From positions 62,001 to 126,000 of the forward strand of contig JAUFOR010000003.1 of assembly GCA_040285745.1 (NCBI GenBank): a DNA stretch of 64,000 bases, given 5' to 3'. The translations under genes and the position numbers were made by a program. This DNA is from Barthelona sp. PCE. Its lineage: Eukaryota > Metamonada: BaSk clade. Positions within the stretch are counted from its first letter, which is position 1; each line of letters opens with the position of its first letter. Below the pieces are notes generated by a model. The model searched no databases. It saw only the letters and a list, made by a program, of their open reading frames with translations, and had not been told where the DNA came from. Positions 7,381-17,800 of this stretch are shown here, one piece after another.

Positions 7381-9705
7381 TTATTGTGTTGAAGCATTGC
7401 TCAATGTTCTCCTACGTTCAATTTCATCATTCTCTTCATTGTACTCTTCGCTAGCATAGAATTCGATATCATCTTCATCTGTCGTCGTCATGTTGGACTC
7501 TCCATCCTCTTCAATGTCGCTCAATTGGGCAATTATATCTTCTTCTTCACTGAGAGGGTTCCGGATCATTGTTTCACTCTCTTCACCCAACTTACTCAAG
7601 TTGCTGCCTACAGAGCCCACGCGAGGAATTTCTTTTTCTTCCTGTTGTGAAATGCGGTCCAGTAAAAGGTTGAGATCTATGCTTGTCTCGTACAGGACAT
7701 GGCGCTTCTTCATGCCAAATTGCAGCAGATTTCGAATGTCAACTTCATGTGATAATGACATCAGTAACTGCTTCTCCGTCTGCAGCAAGCTTTCTCTGAA
7801 CAGGATGCGCACATCAGGTACATTTGTCTTACGGACCTCATTGGCTTCAATAGCGTTTTGGTTTGTATACTGTTCTCCGAGCCACGACACTTTTGATTCA
7901 TGGTCAAATCCGCTGTTAAGGCAACTGTTTCTCGCAATCTCGCACAGATCTGTGGACGAGAGCTTCCAGTACTGTCCAGCAATTGAGAACTCCTCCATCA
8001 GAGGCTCCTCTGTGAAATGGTGCTTCAATGGATCATCAGTCGAAAGCGTAACGTTGAGCCCGTTGCTGAAAAAAGTGGGGAACGGGTTGTCCTTGTACTC
8101 AATCGAGTTGCGATTGTTGCTTACAGGAGACATCGCAATCGGGATTTGACCGAGATAGAAGAGATACTGGAGAACGGGGTTGTTCTTGAGGTTGATGCCG
8201 TGAACAATGCCATGGCACGTCAGGTACGTGCTCGTTAGATGCTCCATTCCCCCACTCTCTCCGGCATGTGGTCTCAGCGCTATTGTGTTCATTCCGCAGT
8301 CATTCCTCAGACCGTTGAGCATGTAAAGGTTCGAATATAAGAAGTATACGTAGTAGCTGAACGGAGGGTCACGATGCGAAGTCCAGTTGCGTGGGGGCGA
8401 GAACTTCTTAAAAAACTGCCTCTCTGGCTTACTCTCATCATCAACCGTGTCAAAAGCAACAACGTGTTGCAGGAACCAGTGGAGGTAAGGGTGCGAAGAA
8501 GGATCGCGCGAGACCTGGAAAAGAGGTTCAAATATGTTGGCGAGATACTGCTCGAAATTTTCAACTACACCAGTTGCCTTATAGTGCGCATACAGACGTG
8601 GTATTTGGATGACCCAGCGCACATTGCGACTGGCAACCTTGTGCTTCACGAACCATCTGGCCAAACGGTCCCACTCGTTGATGTTACTTCCAAAAATGGT
8701 GAGACTCATTTCAGAGTGCTGGTACTTCTCTGATTCTAAGCGTCTCATTACCATCTTGATCATGTCTGCAAAGTACGCGCCCTCGATGAAATTATCAGTT
8801 TTTAAGAAGACTTTACGGAGGATTGACTCATTATTGGTATTAAAGTTGTTGTCCATGGAGTTGAAACGGAGTGTAGTGTGACAGTCAGACTCTATTTCGA
8901 GTGCGTCAAGGCCCATCTCGTACGGAGAGTATCCCATACATGTAAAAATATCTGGAAGAGTATACTTCTCACCTCTTCTATCTACAAACACCGTTCTATC
9001 CTGATCAGACATCAATTTCAATCTAATAAAGTCCAGCAGGAGCATCTTGTTCATCGCAGAGGCAGCATGTACGTGTGTGTCAACCTTACGGACATTATAA
9101 AAGTCACGGTGGCTAACTTCCTTTTGAAGACCCTTCTCGAGTTCCTTGTTCAGCATTTTGTACATACGAAATCTGTATCCAAGAAGATATAGACGGCGGT
9201 AGCAGAAGGCTTTGAGTTTGGCATAGCTAGAGAAATAGTTGAGAGAGTGTAAAATTCTAAAATACTCGTTCATGCTCGGAGCCAATTTGTGCATAGCTTT
9301 TTCTCCGTTTGTTGATGCAAAATAAAACCCATTAGAAACGTTGTAAAGGATCTCTATGTCATCCCTACTCGGCGGGAGATCAGTGATTGCAAATAGAGGA
9401 GGATCATTTGGCTTCTTGTCTGGGTAAAGCTTGCCCTTTTCTGGAGTATAAAGAAATCTCTTTCGCCAACCAACCATCTTAGCAACCAAAGCCGCGTTCT
9501 CTCTTGCAGTTCTGCTCCTAGGTTGATCATTTGGAGTAATTTTAACTTCACTGTGTTGCAATTCTAGTTGTGTGAGTAGAAATTCGTTGCTAGTGAACAA
9601 AGGATCGTCTTGCTGCAACCCATTGGGACTAGTCATATTGTAAAAGAGGTAATTAAGAGTAAAACGAAAATTTTGTGATGCAGTTGTAAAAAATCTTGTT
9701 TTCAT
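7381..9705 (-). CDS. AMP deaminase
   Basis: A 774-residue protein of the adenosine/AMP deaminase fold, which converts AMP to IMP in the purine nucleotide cycle. Seen in order: the zinc motif VDTHVHAASAMN (near residue 211), the HAGE motif (RPHAGESGG), GIVHGINLKNN, and the signature LSTDDPLKHHFTEEPLMEE. The C-terminal about 90 residues are acidic and Ser-rich. The first ATG is at 9705; an internal ATG at 9636 (MTSPNGLQQD) gives a more ordinary N-terminus. The extra 23 residues are rich in Phe, Thr and Arg and may be untranslated or a weak targeting signal. The TAA stop is part of AATAAA. Confidence 0.95.
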   Translation of the reverse strand: MKTRFFTTASQNFRFTLNYLFYNMTSPNGLQQDDPLFTSNEFLLTQLELQHSEVKITPNDQPRSRTARENAALVAKMVGWRKRFLYTPEKGKLYPDKKPNDPPLFAITDLPPSRDDIEILYNVSNGFYFASTNGEKAMHKLAPSMNEYFRILHSLNYFSSYAKLKAFCYRRLYLLGYRFRMYKMLNKELEKGLQKEVSHRDFYNVRKVDTHVHAASAMNKMLLLDFIRLKLMSDQDRTVFVDRRGEKYTLPDIFTCMGYSPYEMGLDALEIESDCHTTLRFNSMDNNFNTNNESILRKVFLKTDNFIEGAYFADMIKMVMRRLESEKYQHSEMSLTIFGSNINEWDRLARWFVKHKVASRNVRWVIQIPRLYAHYKATGVVENFEQYLANIFEPLFQVSRDPSSHPYLHWFLQHVVAFDTVDDESKPERQFFKKFSPPRNWTSHRDPPFSYYVYFLYSNLYMLNGLRNDCGMNTIALRPHAGESGGMEHLTSTYLTCHGIVHGINLKNNPVLQYLFYLGQIPIAMSPVSNNRNSIEYKDNPFPTFFSNGLNVTLSTDDPLKHHFTEEPLMEEFSIAGQYWKLSSTDLCEIARNSCLNSGFDHESKVSWLGEQYTNQNAIEANEVRKTNVPDVRILFRESLLQTEKQLLMSLSHEVDIRNLLQFGMKKRHVLYETSIDLNLLLDRISQQEEKEIPRVGSVGSNLSKLGEESETMIRNPLSEEEDIIAQLSDIEEDGESNMTTTDEDDIEFYASEEYNEENDEIERRRTLSNASTQ

Positions 9706-9934
9706 CACGTTGACCGGTTACATACTATGTATCACCCACATTACAGCGATTAAGTAATTTTTAAATACAAAATACAATACCTGTGAATGAGTGGTAACAG
9801 AGATTGCTTTATGTGTGCTTTATTCATTGCTTAAAAGGTACTTTAGTATATGTATTGAACATTTGTTGAGTAAGTAATCAGAAATAAAGTATTAACTCGA
9901 TTTATTTTCTTCTCTAATGATTTAAGGCAATTTC

Positions 9935-10474
9935 TTATTCAAGGTTGATCTGATCACCAAACACTCTCTTAATGTCGCCCTTCAAGGCAACAATACTCTG
10001 GTTAACTGTGTCAAGGGACTTGCTCAGTTCTCTTTTTTCGTTCTGTAACTTGCTCTGCATACGTTCAACAGCATCGCTTGCATCCTCAGGGTCCATAGCC
10101 ACAAATGCCTCACCTAATTCCATGAAAATTTCTCCATCATCAAGAAATTCGATTTCTTCGGAAAGTCCATCCAGGTGGTTCAGTTTCTTCTCAACCTCGC
10201 TAATCTCGTCTTTGAGGAAAAGCATTCTGTTGTGTAGCACTGAAAATTCGCAAATCTTTTGCTGATCTTCATAAGTTACATCAATGTGTGCGCGTTGGTT
10301 CTTCTTAAGCTAAATGTCAGTGAATGCTATGTTAAAACGGTATTAGCGCACTCCCGTCTGCACAATATATGTGTGCAAATGCGGTACACGGAGTTATAGA
10401 ATCTTCTTAGCTTTGTGTAAATGCGTGATGTTATTCTACCGCTACACTGTACTCCATACGAATAATGTAGACAT
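9935..10474 (-). CDS. PFDN4: Prefoldin subunit 4 (two exons)
   Basis: The main exon (10309-9935) encodes the beta-prefoldin coiled coil. It includes DVTYEDQQKI, which matches the VTFEDQQKI start of human PFDN4, and ends VFGDQINLE (human KFGSNINLE). This exon has no ATG before the conserved region; an in-frame TAG precedes it. That TAG is the end of CTGACATTTAG, the local 3' splice signal. A 15-nt exon (10474-10460, encoding MSTLF) followed by GTATGG restores the start in frame. The spliced protein is 129 residues, against 134 in humans. Prefoldin hands unfolded actin and tubulin to the CCT chaperonin. The family call is firm; the mini-exon is an inference from splice signals and phase. Confidence 0.88.
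10310..10459 (-). other. Spliceosomal intron in the prefoldin 4 gene (150 nt)
   Basis: On the minus strand it begins GTATGG (10459-10454) and ends CTGACATTTAG (10320-10310). It lies in phase 0 between a 15-nt first exon and the main exon. Its length and 3' end closely match those of the PDI intron. Confidence 0.75.
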
Positions 10475-10922
10475 TTTCTGTGTTGAAAGTTACAAAAGGT
10501 GAGAAAAGGGTGACAAAATGTGTGACAGAATTTGAAAGCAGTTTGTAATCGAGATAATCTGTAGACTGAGGGATAAAATGTATGTTGCACATGTTTAGAC
10601 CTTAGTTTTTAGTTGTGAATTATTGTTGAGTGAGAGTTTTGAACACATCATGATTGTGGTTTCAAACTCACAAAAAAGACTCAAATATTATGGGAAATGG
10701 TTAAAAAGGCGAGAATATTGCTCAGATAAGGTTATTAAGCATTTATTCAAAAGAGATGCACATCTAAAATTTATTTTACACTCATTTTTAGTGTGGTCAG
10801 TACGACGTGTATGGTATTTAGCAGTGTTTGAACTTGGTTTAGGATACAAAAAATGAGAACAATATTCTTGTTTTAACTATTTCATCTTACTTCATTACAT
10901 TTTGTTGGATTTATTAACATAA
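10475..10922. other. Intergenic region between prefoldin 4 and the C2-domain gene
   Basis: Divergent promoter region. The only open frame is 10650-10856 (+), 68 codons from ATG, encoding a very basic, hydrophobic peptide (MIVVSNSQKRL...). It has no recognisable family and AT-rich composition like the spacer, so I do not call it a gene. Confidence 0.4.
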
Positions 10923-12803
10923 ATGCAGACCAATTTTAATTTAGACGAATCAGATCTTGCAAAAATCAATGCAGAACTGGATCTCGAAGTGGAAAATGAG
11001 TTGGCTATGTTAGAAGCAGAATTGGAGGGTAACCCTTCGCCACAGCCGGCCAAACCACGTGCTCAGCAACGAAGGGCGCCTACACAACAAGCTCCACAAC
11101 AGAGGAAACCCCAACCTGCCCAGGTTCCAAAGCCAAAACCTGCCCAGTCACCTAACGACCTACAGGCTGCAATGGCACAGGCCCAAGCAGCGCTCAACAT
11201 GGATTTAGATGCTATTCCAAGCTCAGGTGAAGACAGCGATATTGATCTCGGGGAGTTGGAGGGAGAGTATGTTCCTCAAGCACGTCCAGCACCAGCTATT
11301 GAGAGGCGTCCACAACCAGAACCCAAAGCTCGTCAGCCTCACCGTAACCCAAAGGCTGAGACTCCTGCTGTTCGTCAGGTCAAACCGCAGACGAGAGTTG
11401 ACGTTTCTCCCGCCGAGATGAAAGCACATTCGAAAGATGTGGATGTTTCACTCAAGGAGCTGATGAAGGAGAGCTCTGAACAGCACATCAAGGCAGCACG
11501 TACTGCCCGTGCGTTTGGATGGACACTTCTTCAGGAGCATTATATGGCAGCCCTCAAGTATATAAAGGCAATGCTGGCTAATGGAACATTCGGAACACCA
11601 CCCAACACTTTTGCTCCGGTTGATTTGGTCAACTTTAAACCGTTTAAAGTGGAAACCGCTAATACAATCCAGGAAATCTTAACAGATCAAGAAAAGAAGA
11701 TCGAAGAGCTTATTTCAAGGTTTCCTAAGAACAAAACCCTTCGCGTGGAGTTACAACTGACCCGTACATGTCAAGAAATTGTAGTCAAAGCAAAGCAGGT
11801 GCGCGCAATCCCCAAATATGTAGTTAAGGACCGCAGTCTTACTTACGAGGATTGTAACCCCAACATCCCCCGTCGTGCTATCCGCGTAAGTGTGAAGGAT
11901 ATAAAGATTGCCGCAATGGAGGGTGAGGAAGTGCTGGAGTTTGATGGCAACGCCCGTTTCCGTTCTAATGAGATCAACACAGCTCCAGCTCGCGAAACTG
12001 TTCGTCTTCCAGCAGTTTGCGACATTGATGTTGCTTCATTTGATGGTCGAAAAACTGCACTTAAGAATCATCCTAAATCATGCAATTTTGAGCTAACAAT
12101 TAGTCGCATAGAGTCAGGCTGGTTTGGCCGTGAGAAGAAGCATCTTATTGGAGTTGCCCTAATTCCCCTTGCAAACTTTGCAAACAGATGCACGGTTGAG
12201 GCTACTGTTGACATAATGAACGGCGCAAACAAGGTTGGTGATGTTTCTGTTATTGCAAAGAGCAGGACTCCATTTGTGGCAGACACCGCTAATGTTACAA
12301 TGGACTATAAGCTGCTGGCCTTCACTGGGCACATGTTCAACGCTCCAGTTCCCAACATTACACCCCCAAAACCAACACAACCTGTTGTAGTGCAACCAGC
12401 GCAACCAGTTGTTGTTACTGAATCAACACAATCACAACCCAAACAACAACAACCCAAACAACAACAACCCAAACCACAGAGACAAATTCCAAAGAGCAGG
12501 GATGTGCATAACCCGACAAAGATCGTGGCATATGATGCTGTCTGTTATGAGTTGGAATATGCAAGGGAGAACAGTGATTTCGTTAGAGAAGCTATTCTAG
12601 TTAAGACACAAACAGATCTTCAGAACATGATGGCTAGCGGTCAGTTGACGCCCGACAAGTACCTGATTATTCTTGAGAAGGGCGTCGAATGGGAGGAAGA
12701 CAACCTGCTTTTGAAGCCAAATGATTTGCGTGTTAAGAAGCGTTTGGAACTAATCACTGCCGAATATAATGAAACTAAACAGGCCTTGGAGGAAGCAAAT
12801 TAG
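10923..12803 (+). CDS. CC2D1/Lgd-like C2-domain protein
   Basis: A 626-residue protein. Order: an acidic helical start (1-35), a Pro/Gln/Arg-rich linker (36-155), a helical DM14-like segment (about 185-225, ARAFGWTLLQEHYMAALKY), a C2-like beta-sandwich (about 325-465, ending KVGDVSVIAKSRTPF), a second Gln/Pro linker with QPKQQQPKQQQ repeats, and a C-terminal helical block with an LxSGQLTxDxYL element. This arrangement fits CC2D1A/B and Drosophila Lgd, which bind the ESCRT-III subunit CHMP4/Shrub in endosomal sorting. An endocytic RME-8 homologue lies 2 kb downstream. Assignment is by architecture and a few motifs, so moderate. Confidence 0.6.
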   Translation: MQTNFNLDESDLAKINAELDLEVENELAMLEAELEGNPSPQPAKPRAQQRRAPTQQAPQQRKPQPAQVPKPKPAQSPNDLQAAMAQAQAALNMDLDAIPSSGEDSDIDLGELEGEYVPQARPAPAIERRPQPEPKARQPHRNPKAETPAVRQVKPQTRVDVSPAEMKAHSKDVDVSLKELMKESSEQHIKAARTARAFGWTLLQEHYMAALKYIKAMLANGTFGTPPNTFAPVDLVNFKPFKVETANTIQEILTDQEKKIEELISRFPKNKTLRVELQLTRTCQEIVVKAKQVRAIPKYVVKDRSLTYEDCNPNIPRRAIRVSVKDIKIAAMEGEEVLEFDGNARFRSNEINTAPARETVRLPAVCDIDVASFDGRKTALKNHPKSCNFELTISRIESGWFGREKKHLIGVALIPLANFANRCTVEATVDIMNGANKVGDVSVIAKSRTPFVADTANVTMDYKLLAFTGHMFNAPVPNITPPKPTQPVVVQPAQPVVVTESTQSQPKQQQPKQQQPKPQRQIPKSRDVHNPTKIVAYDAVCYELEYARENSDFVREAILVKTQTDLQNMMASGQLTPDKYLIILEKGVEWEEDNLLLKPNDLRVKKRLELITAEYNETKQALEEAN

Positions 12804-13048
12804 AACAATTGAAGATATTTTCCGTGTAAATAAATTAGCGATTTTATGTTTTACTGTTATCTTTGCAGAATTCTACATTCAAGAAACTATATGTAGTGGA
12901 ATTGTGTACATTTGCAGACTATTGGTATTTTGATTTGGGGAATTGAAACTGTTAATACATTTATTCCCAATTCAGCAGAATATTTTGTTTTTGCAGTTCC
13001 CCGTGTATTATAATATCCCTTTTAAAGTTTGTTTAGATTTTTAAATTG

Positions 13049-14824
13049 ATGAAAATTGTCGTTATTGGTGGAAATGCTAGTGGTCTTTCTTGTGCATGTA
13101 GATTAAAAAGAATGACTGATGTTTCTGTTGTTGTTTTTGAGCGTTTGAGCTATACCAGTTATGCAAATTGTGGTCTTCCGTATCACATCAGCGAAACTAT
13201 TGCTAACGAGCAGGATTTGCACGTTACAGACGTTTCCCTACTGGAGGAACGATTTGGACTTGATGTGCGTACAGGAACAAACGTCATAAGTATCGATCGT
13301 GTCGCAAAAAAGGTTTCTGTATTCAATGAGGAGAGAGGCAATTATGATGAGGAGTATGATTACTTGATGCTCAGTCCCGGATCCAGCCCTATCATACCCA
13401 AAGCTGTGCACGGATACAGTAACGTTGTCCAATTGCGGCATGTGGGTGATGCCTCAAAGGCGCGCAGTCTTTCACTAAACTCAAGACATCCCGTTGTTGT
13501 TGGAAGTGGGTACATAGGTCTTGAGGTACTCGAACAGCTTGTGGAGGCCAGAGATGAGTACGGGAACATTGAGACAGTCAGTCTGGCAACGAGATCACCA
13601 TACATGCTGAGATCAACGGTTGATCCCGAAGTTGGTCATTACATCCATGAGGAGTGCATCGCCCACGGTGTGGACCGTATCGTGTACAACACAGTCATTG
13701 ATAGTTGTGACTCGGAGGATGGGAAGATCACCTGCATTCATTTGTCGAACGGGGAGTCTCTTCTATGCGATGTTCTATTCGTTGGAACAGGCGTGTGCCC
13801 ATCGATAGAGCTCGCAAAGGCAGCGGGTTTGCGGATTGAACACGGTGCTGTGTGGTGCAATGACGAGATGCAAACGTCTGATCCTTATGTTTTCACCGCC
13901 GGTGACTGCTGCCTCTATCCCACTCTTTTCGGCATGTGCCCCGTCTCTCTCGCATCCCCAGCCAACAAGGCAGGTCGCATCGCTGCGTGTAACATATACG
14001 CAGCACTGAACCCAGGTGCTCAAGTGCGGAGAATGCCAATGGTCAACGGGACAAGCGCTGTCAAAGTATTTGATCTCGTAGTCGCTGCGACAGGGTACCC
14101 CATGCAGAAGTTGAGAAAGACAGAACTGACAGATGTTGCATGTGTGCGTGTTAACGGTAATAGTCATGCTGGTTATTATCCAGGCGCTGAATCCATCGGC
14201 CTGAAGCTTGTTTTCAACGAGAAGACAGGCGAGATTTACGGTGCCCAATGTACTGGAAAGTATAAAGCGGGTGTTTCTCCTGAGAAGAGGATTGACCTCA
14301 TATCAGCTGTTATGTCAATGAAGGGGACTACTTATGATCTCGAAGAGACTGATCTGGCATACTGTCCCGCGGTTAACTCAGCCAGAGATCCGGCGCAACA
14401 GGCTGCTATGGCTGCAAACAATCATATTGAGGGGTTTTCAGCTTTGTTGGATGTTGATTTTGATTTTTCGAAATTTTCTGATAAGAAGTGTCTTTTTATT
14501 GATGTACGCACCCCCGAGGAGGTGGATTTCATGCCTCTCCCCCTGAAGAGCAGTATTCCTCTTCTCTGCATTCCAATTGATGAGTTGAGAAATAGAATTT
14601 CTGAGATCCCATCTGATACTGATGTCATTTTTACAACTTGCTATTCAGCTAAGAGGTCGCACGTCGCATCACGAATCCTTAGAAACAGAACTTCTGCCAC
14701 AGTATATAATGTTACAGGTGGATTCCTGTTTATCACACACTTTACCGAGCAAATGAAGCTTGGAGCAGCTGATGCATACGTATATGCCTCAGAAGGTGAG
14801 AATAGCTCAATTTTTGAATTCTAG
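13049..14824 (+). CDS. CoA-disulfide reductase / NADH oxidase-type flavoprotein with rhodanese domain
   Basis: A 591-residue protein. The FAD-binding Rossmann motif VVIGGNASGLSCA starts at residue 4, the redox cysteine is in SYANCGLPY (C41), the second nucleotide-binding motif is VVGSGYIGLEVLE, and TAGDC (FAD) follows. Residues from about 470 form a rhodanese domain with a cysteine loop (FTTCYSAKRS). This architecture (CoADR-RHD) is mainly bacterial and archaeal; relatives in anaerobic protists act as NADH oxidases or reduce CoA disulfides and polysulfides. A lateral origin is likely. The ATG at 13049 starts exactly at the Rossmann fold, so no targeting peptide is present and the enzyme should be cytosolic. 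Confidence 0.88.
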   Translation: MKIVVIGGNASGLSCACRLKRMTDVSVVVFERLSYTSYANCGLPYHISETIANEQDLHVTDVSLLEERFGLDVRTGTNVISIDRVAKKVSVFNEERGNYDEEYDYLMLSPGSSPIIPKAVHGYSNVVQLRHVGDASKARSLSLNSRHPVVVGSGYIGLEVLEQLVEARDEYGNIETVSLATRSPYMLRSTVDPEVGHYIHEECIAHGVDRIVYNTVIDSCDSEDGKITCIHLSNGESLLCDVLFVGTGVCPSIELAKAAGLRIEHGAVWCNDEMQTSDPYVFTAGDCCLYPTLFGMCPVSLASPANKAGRIAACNIYAALNPGAQVRRMPMVNGTSAVKVFDLVVAATGYPMQKLRKTELTDVACVRVNGNSHAGYYPGAESIGLKLVFNEKTGEIYGAQCTGKYKAGVSPEKRIDLISAVMSMKGTTYDLEETDLAYCPAVNSARDPAQQAAMAANNHIEGFSALLDVDFDFSKFSDKKCLFIDVRTPEEVDFMPLPLKSSIPLLCIPIDELRNRISEIPSDTDVIFTTCYSAKRSHVASRILRNRTSATVYNVTGGFLFITHFTEQMKLGAADAYVYASEGENSSIFEF

Positions 14825-14894
14825 TAGTATCATAGTAGTAAAGTTTAGGATGATTTAGTTTTTTCTCTTTTTTCCTTTCAATAATTCCGCTTTT

Positions 14895-17800
14895 ATGCGT
14901 TACGTCGTGTACCAGCAGCACCTGTTCAGCAGCGTGCCCATTATTTTGGAACTGTTTGAAACATCTTCGCTTGTCTTATTAAGCAATGACGCTATTAGAT
15001 CATTTGTGAAAGATGATGTCACCAACATTGAGGCGCACCGCTCCAAAAAGGACACATTTTCGGTCCGTTTGAAGCGTTCCAATCATACTTTTAAAATTGA
15101 TCCTGATTTGCGTTCTCATTTGCTTTCTGAACTTAATTTTTTTGCAGGAACCTCGCCCACCCATACAGCAGAGGTACAGACACACATCAATGAGCAACCA
15201 GAAGGTCGCAATCGTGTCCATCTGCATAGCATGTGTTTGGAGATTAAACTCCTTGAAAAACGGTTTTTCTTGGACGATATTGTTGACCTAATCCGAGATG
15301 AACATTCTACACGTTTGCGTCTCGTTTTAAAAAGAGATATTGTAACTTTTGGTTTTTCTGAAAAGACTGTTCGTGACGAGTTTTTCCAAAAACTCACAGA
15401 AGCTTGCACTGCGATCGGCCACACCGTCGAGAAGACTGTTCTCGAAGAAGATAAGGTTGAAATCATCAGTGTTACTGATTTGCGTGAACTGCAACACAGT
15501 TTTTATACTTATGCAACAAAGGGTAAGACCTTGCGTCTTTTCCCCGATGAAATCGTATACAAGGCAAATAACGAGAGTGTTGTCTATATTCCGTTTGATG
15601 CAATCAATCATATTGTGTACGATCATTCTTCGTTGGAGATCAATTATGGAGTCAATCAGATGCTTGATTGCATTTTCAGCGATGATCAGCTATGTGAAAA
15701 GTGTCTTGTTTTGATTCTTGAGAAGAAAGCTGTCCCCCTGTACTCCATAGCACCAGAGAAAACTGTTTTTGTCCATGGTGTCCTCAACACAAAATACGTT
15801 GAAACTTTGTTGAACAATCTTCCAGAGTCAAGCGAGCGTCTTTTCGCTGTCCTATCCGAAGTTAACAGTGGTATTATGGACTTTGTGCCTCGTGAAGGAT
15901 GTAGTGCTGTAATGACTGGTATTAGAGATCTCATTCCTAAGATCATCGGGCTCAATGCGCGCACAGATCTTACCGAAGCCCAAAGAAAGGACCTGCATTG
16001 TTGCACAGGATGCCTAGAACAACTGTCTGCTATTGTTATAAAGGGTTTGCACGAAAAGGGCGGTCATCTCGCCAGAACAATATCTCGTGACTCCATTGCA
16101 ACACGTACGTTTATCGATTCAATTCTGTCTTTAATCTCTGTTGCAGACCGTGCTCCTGTCATAGTATGTCAGGCGCTGTCAATTTTGACTAACATGCTCA
16201 ATAGTGATGTATCCAAGGTGATGCGTGTGGGTCAGGCACTCAGAAACATCCTCAACTCCCAGGAAATATTCACATTGTTGTACGAATGCTTCTCAGAGAA
16301 GCACGAGACGAAAAGCCCACTCGTTATGGATGCAGTTTTCCAACTTGTTTGCGGTATCAGCGCAACCGAGCATGTTGCCCTTCTGGAACCCGGAGCCTTG
16401 GAGGTACACCAGCTGAAGAGCTTTAGAACACGTATGAGCGTTCTCCTTCAGTTCACCCAGCAAATCTTACCTCATGTTCTTGAAACAATGGTCTTCCGCA
16501 CATATGAGGCAATGCCGCTCAGCAGCTTGCGCCTCTTCAGGCACATGTTCCTATCAGCACGGGATGAGCTGCGTGTCAGTTTATGCGGCAAAGTCCTCAA
16601 CAGCGGTGCTTTTCTGGGAATTTTGCAGACAATCCTGAACCCAGGTATTGTTAACAACGAGCGTCAGCACCTGGCTGGTAGTATTATGCAGTTCATCTGT
16701 TCAACCGATGAAAGGGTATTCCTATGTCTTACACGTGTGCTTCCGAAGTCTATGAACACTCTGCTACTTCGGGGACACTACGACGCTATATCTGACGCAG
16801 ATCTTAGTCGTTTCATTGCCAGGCACTACGCCGAAGTTAAGAAGCGAAAGTATCCACTTTTACCATTCCCCAAATGGTGGGCAAGTATTAACAGCGATAT
16901 TTACACGAATACAATGGTGTGGAACACGGATATCAAGGGAGATATCATGAAGGCAATCGACTCTGACGTGGAGATGCTTTTCAAAGCCAGAGTTGTGGAT
17001 GAAAACACGCTTTGGAATTTCCATGATTTCAGCGTTGGTGACTTGAGAATCCCTAATTTGAAACAACTATGTCCTGTTGGCGGTTACTATCTGAGCGTTT
17101 TGCAAAAGAATGGTATCCAGAAGCTTAAGAATCCAGGAATCTTGCTTGATGCACTTTTCTGGCCTCTTTTTGAGCAGCACCAAAGCAACTACCGTATTCT
17201 CGTGCTCTATATCACGCTTGCTCTTCTCGAGCACTATGATGATCTCTCAGCATCATTTTCTATTGCGAGAACGTCACATTTGGTGAGATTATTTGCATCG
17301 GATCTGTTAGAGAACCCAATGTCTCTGTATTTACTCAAGATCTTTAAACACCTGCTCAAGAGCACAGATGTTTGCGTTGAATTCGTTAGAGCTGGTGCAT
17401 TAGACCCACTGTTCAAGGTTATCATGCTTCTACATTCTGCCGATCAGCGTAAGTCTCTTCGTAATATACAAACAGTTGCTGACGAGGCAGCCGAAATGGA
17501 CGATGAAAACGTCGTTAATCTGAGCGGTGAGGTGTGGAATTTGGCACATTTAGTACCCCCCAAGGATGTTCAGGTAGAGTTTGCCATTAAAATGGAGTCT
17601 GTTGATGCAGCATGTATCAAAGACGTCAAGTTCGATGCTGGTATTCTTGCGCTCGAGTGTATCCAGTTGCTGTGTTCCATTGATGAATATACGAACGTGG
17701 CACCATCTTCTTTTGCCCAGCAGGTGCTTACACACCCGTACTTTATGAGCAGGTTGGTACAGCTGCTCTACACCAGCCACACAACGGTCATACATACGGT

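Noticed and set aside
10650-10856. 68-codon frame encoding a basic hydrophobic peptide
   Set aside because: Composition is that of the AT-rich spacer, there is no recognisable motif, and neighbouring promoters need the space. It could still be a real micro-protein.
13049-14824. Bacterial contamination as the source of the CoA-disulfide reductase gene
   Set aside because: It sits between clearly eukaryotic genes in a continuous sequence with similar base composition. Lateral transfer is the simpler reading.
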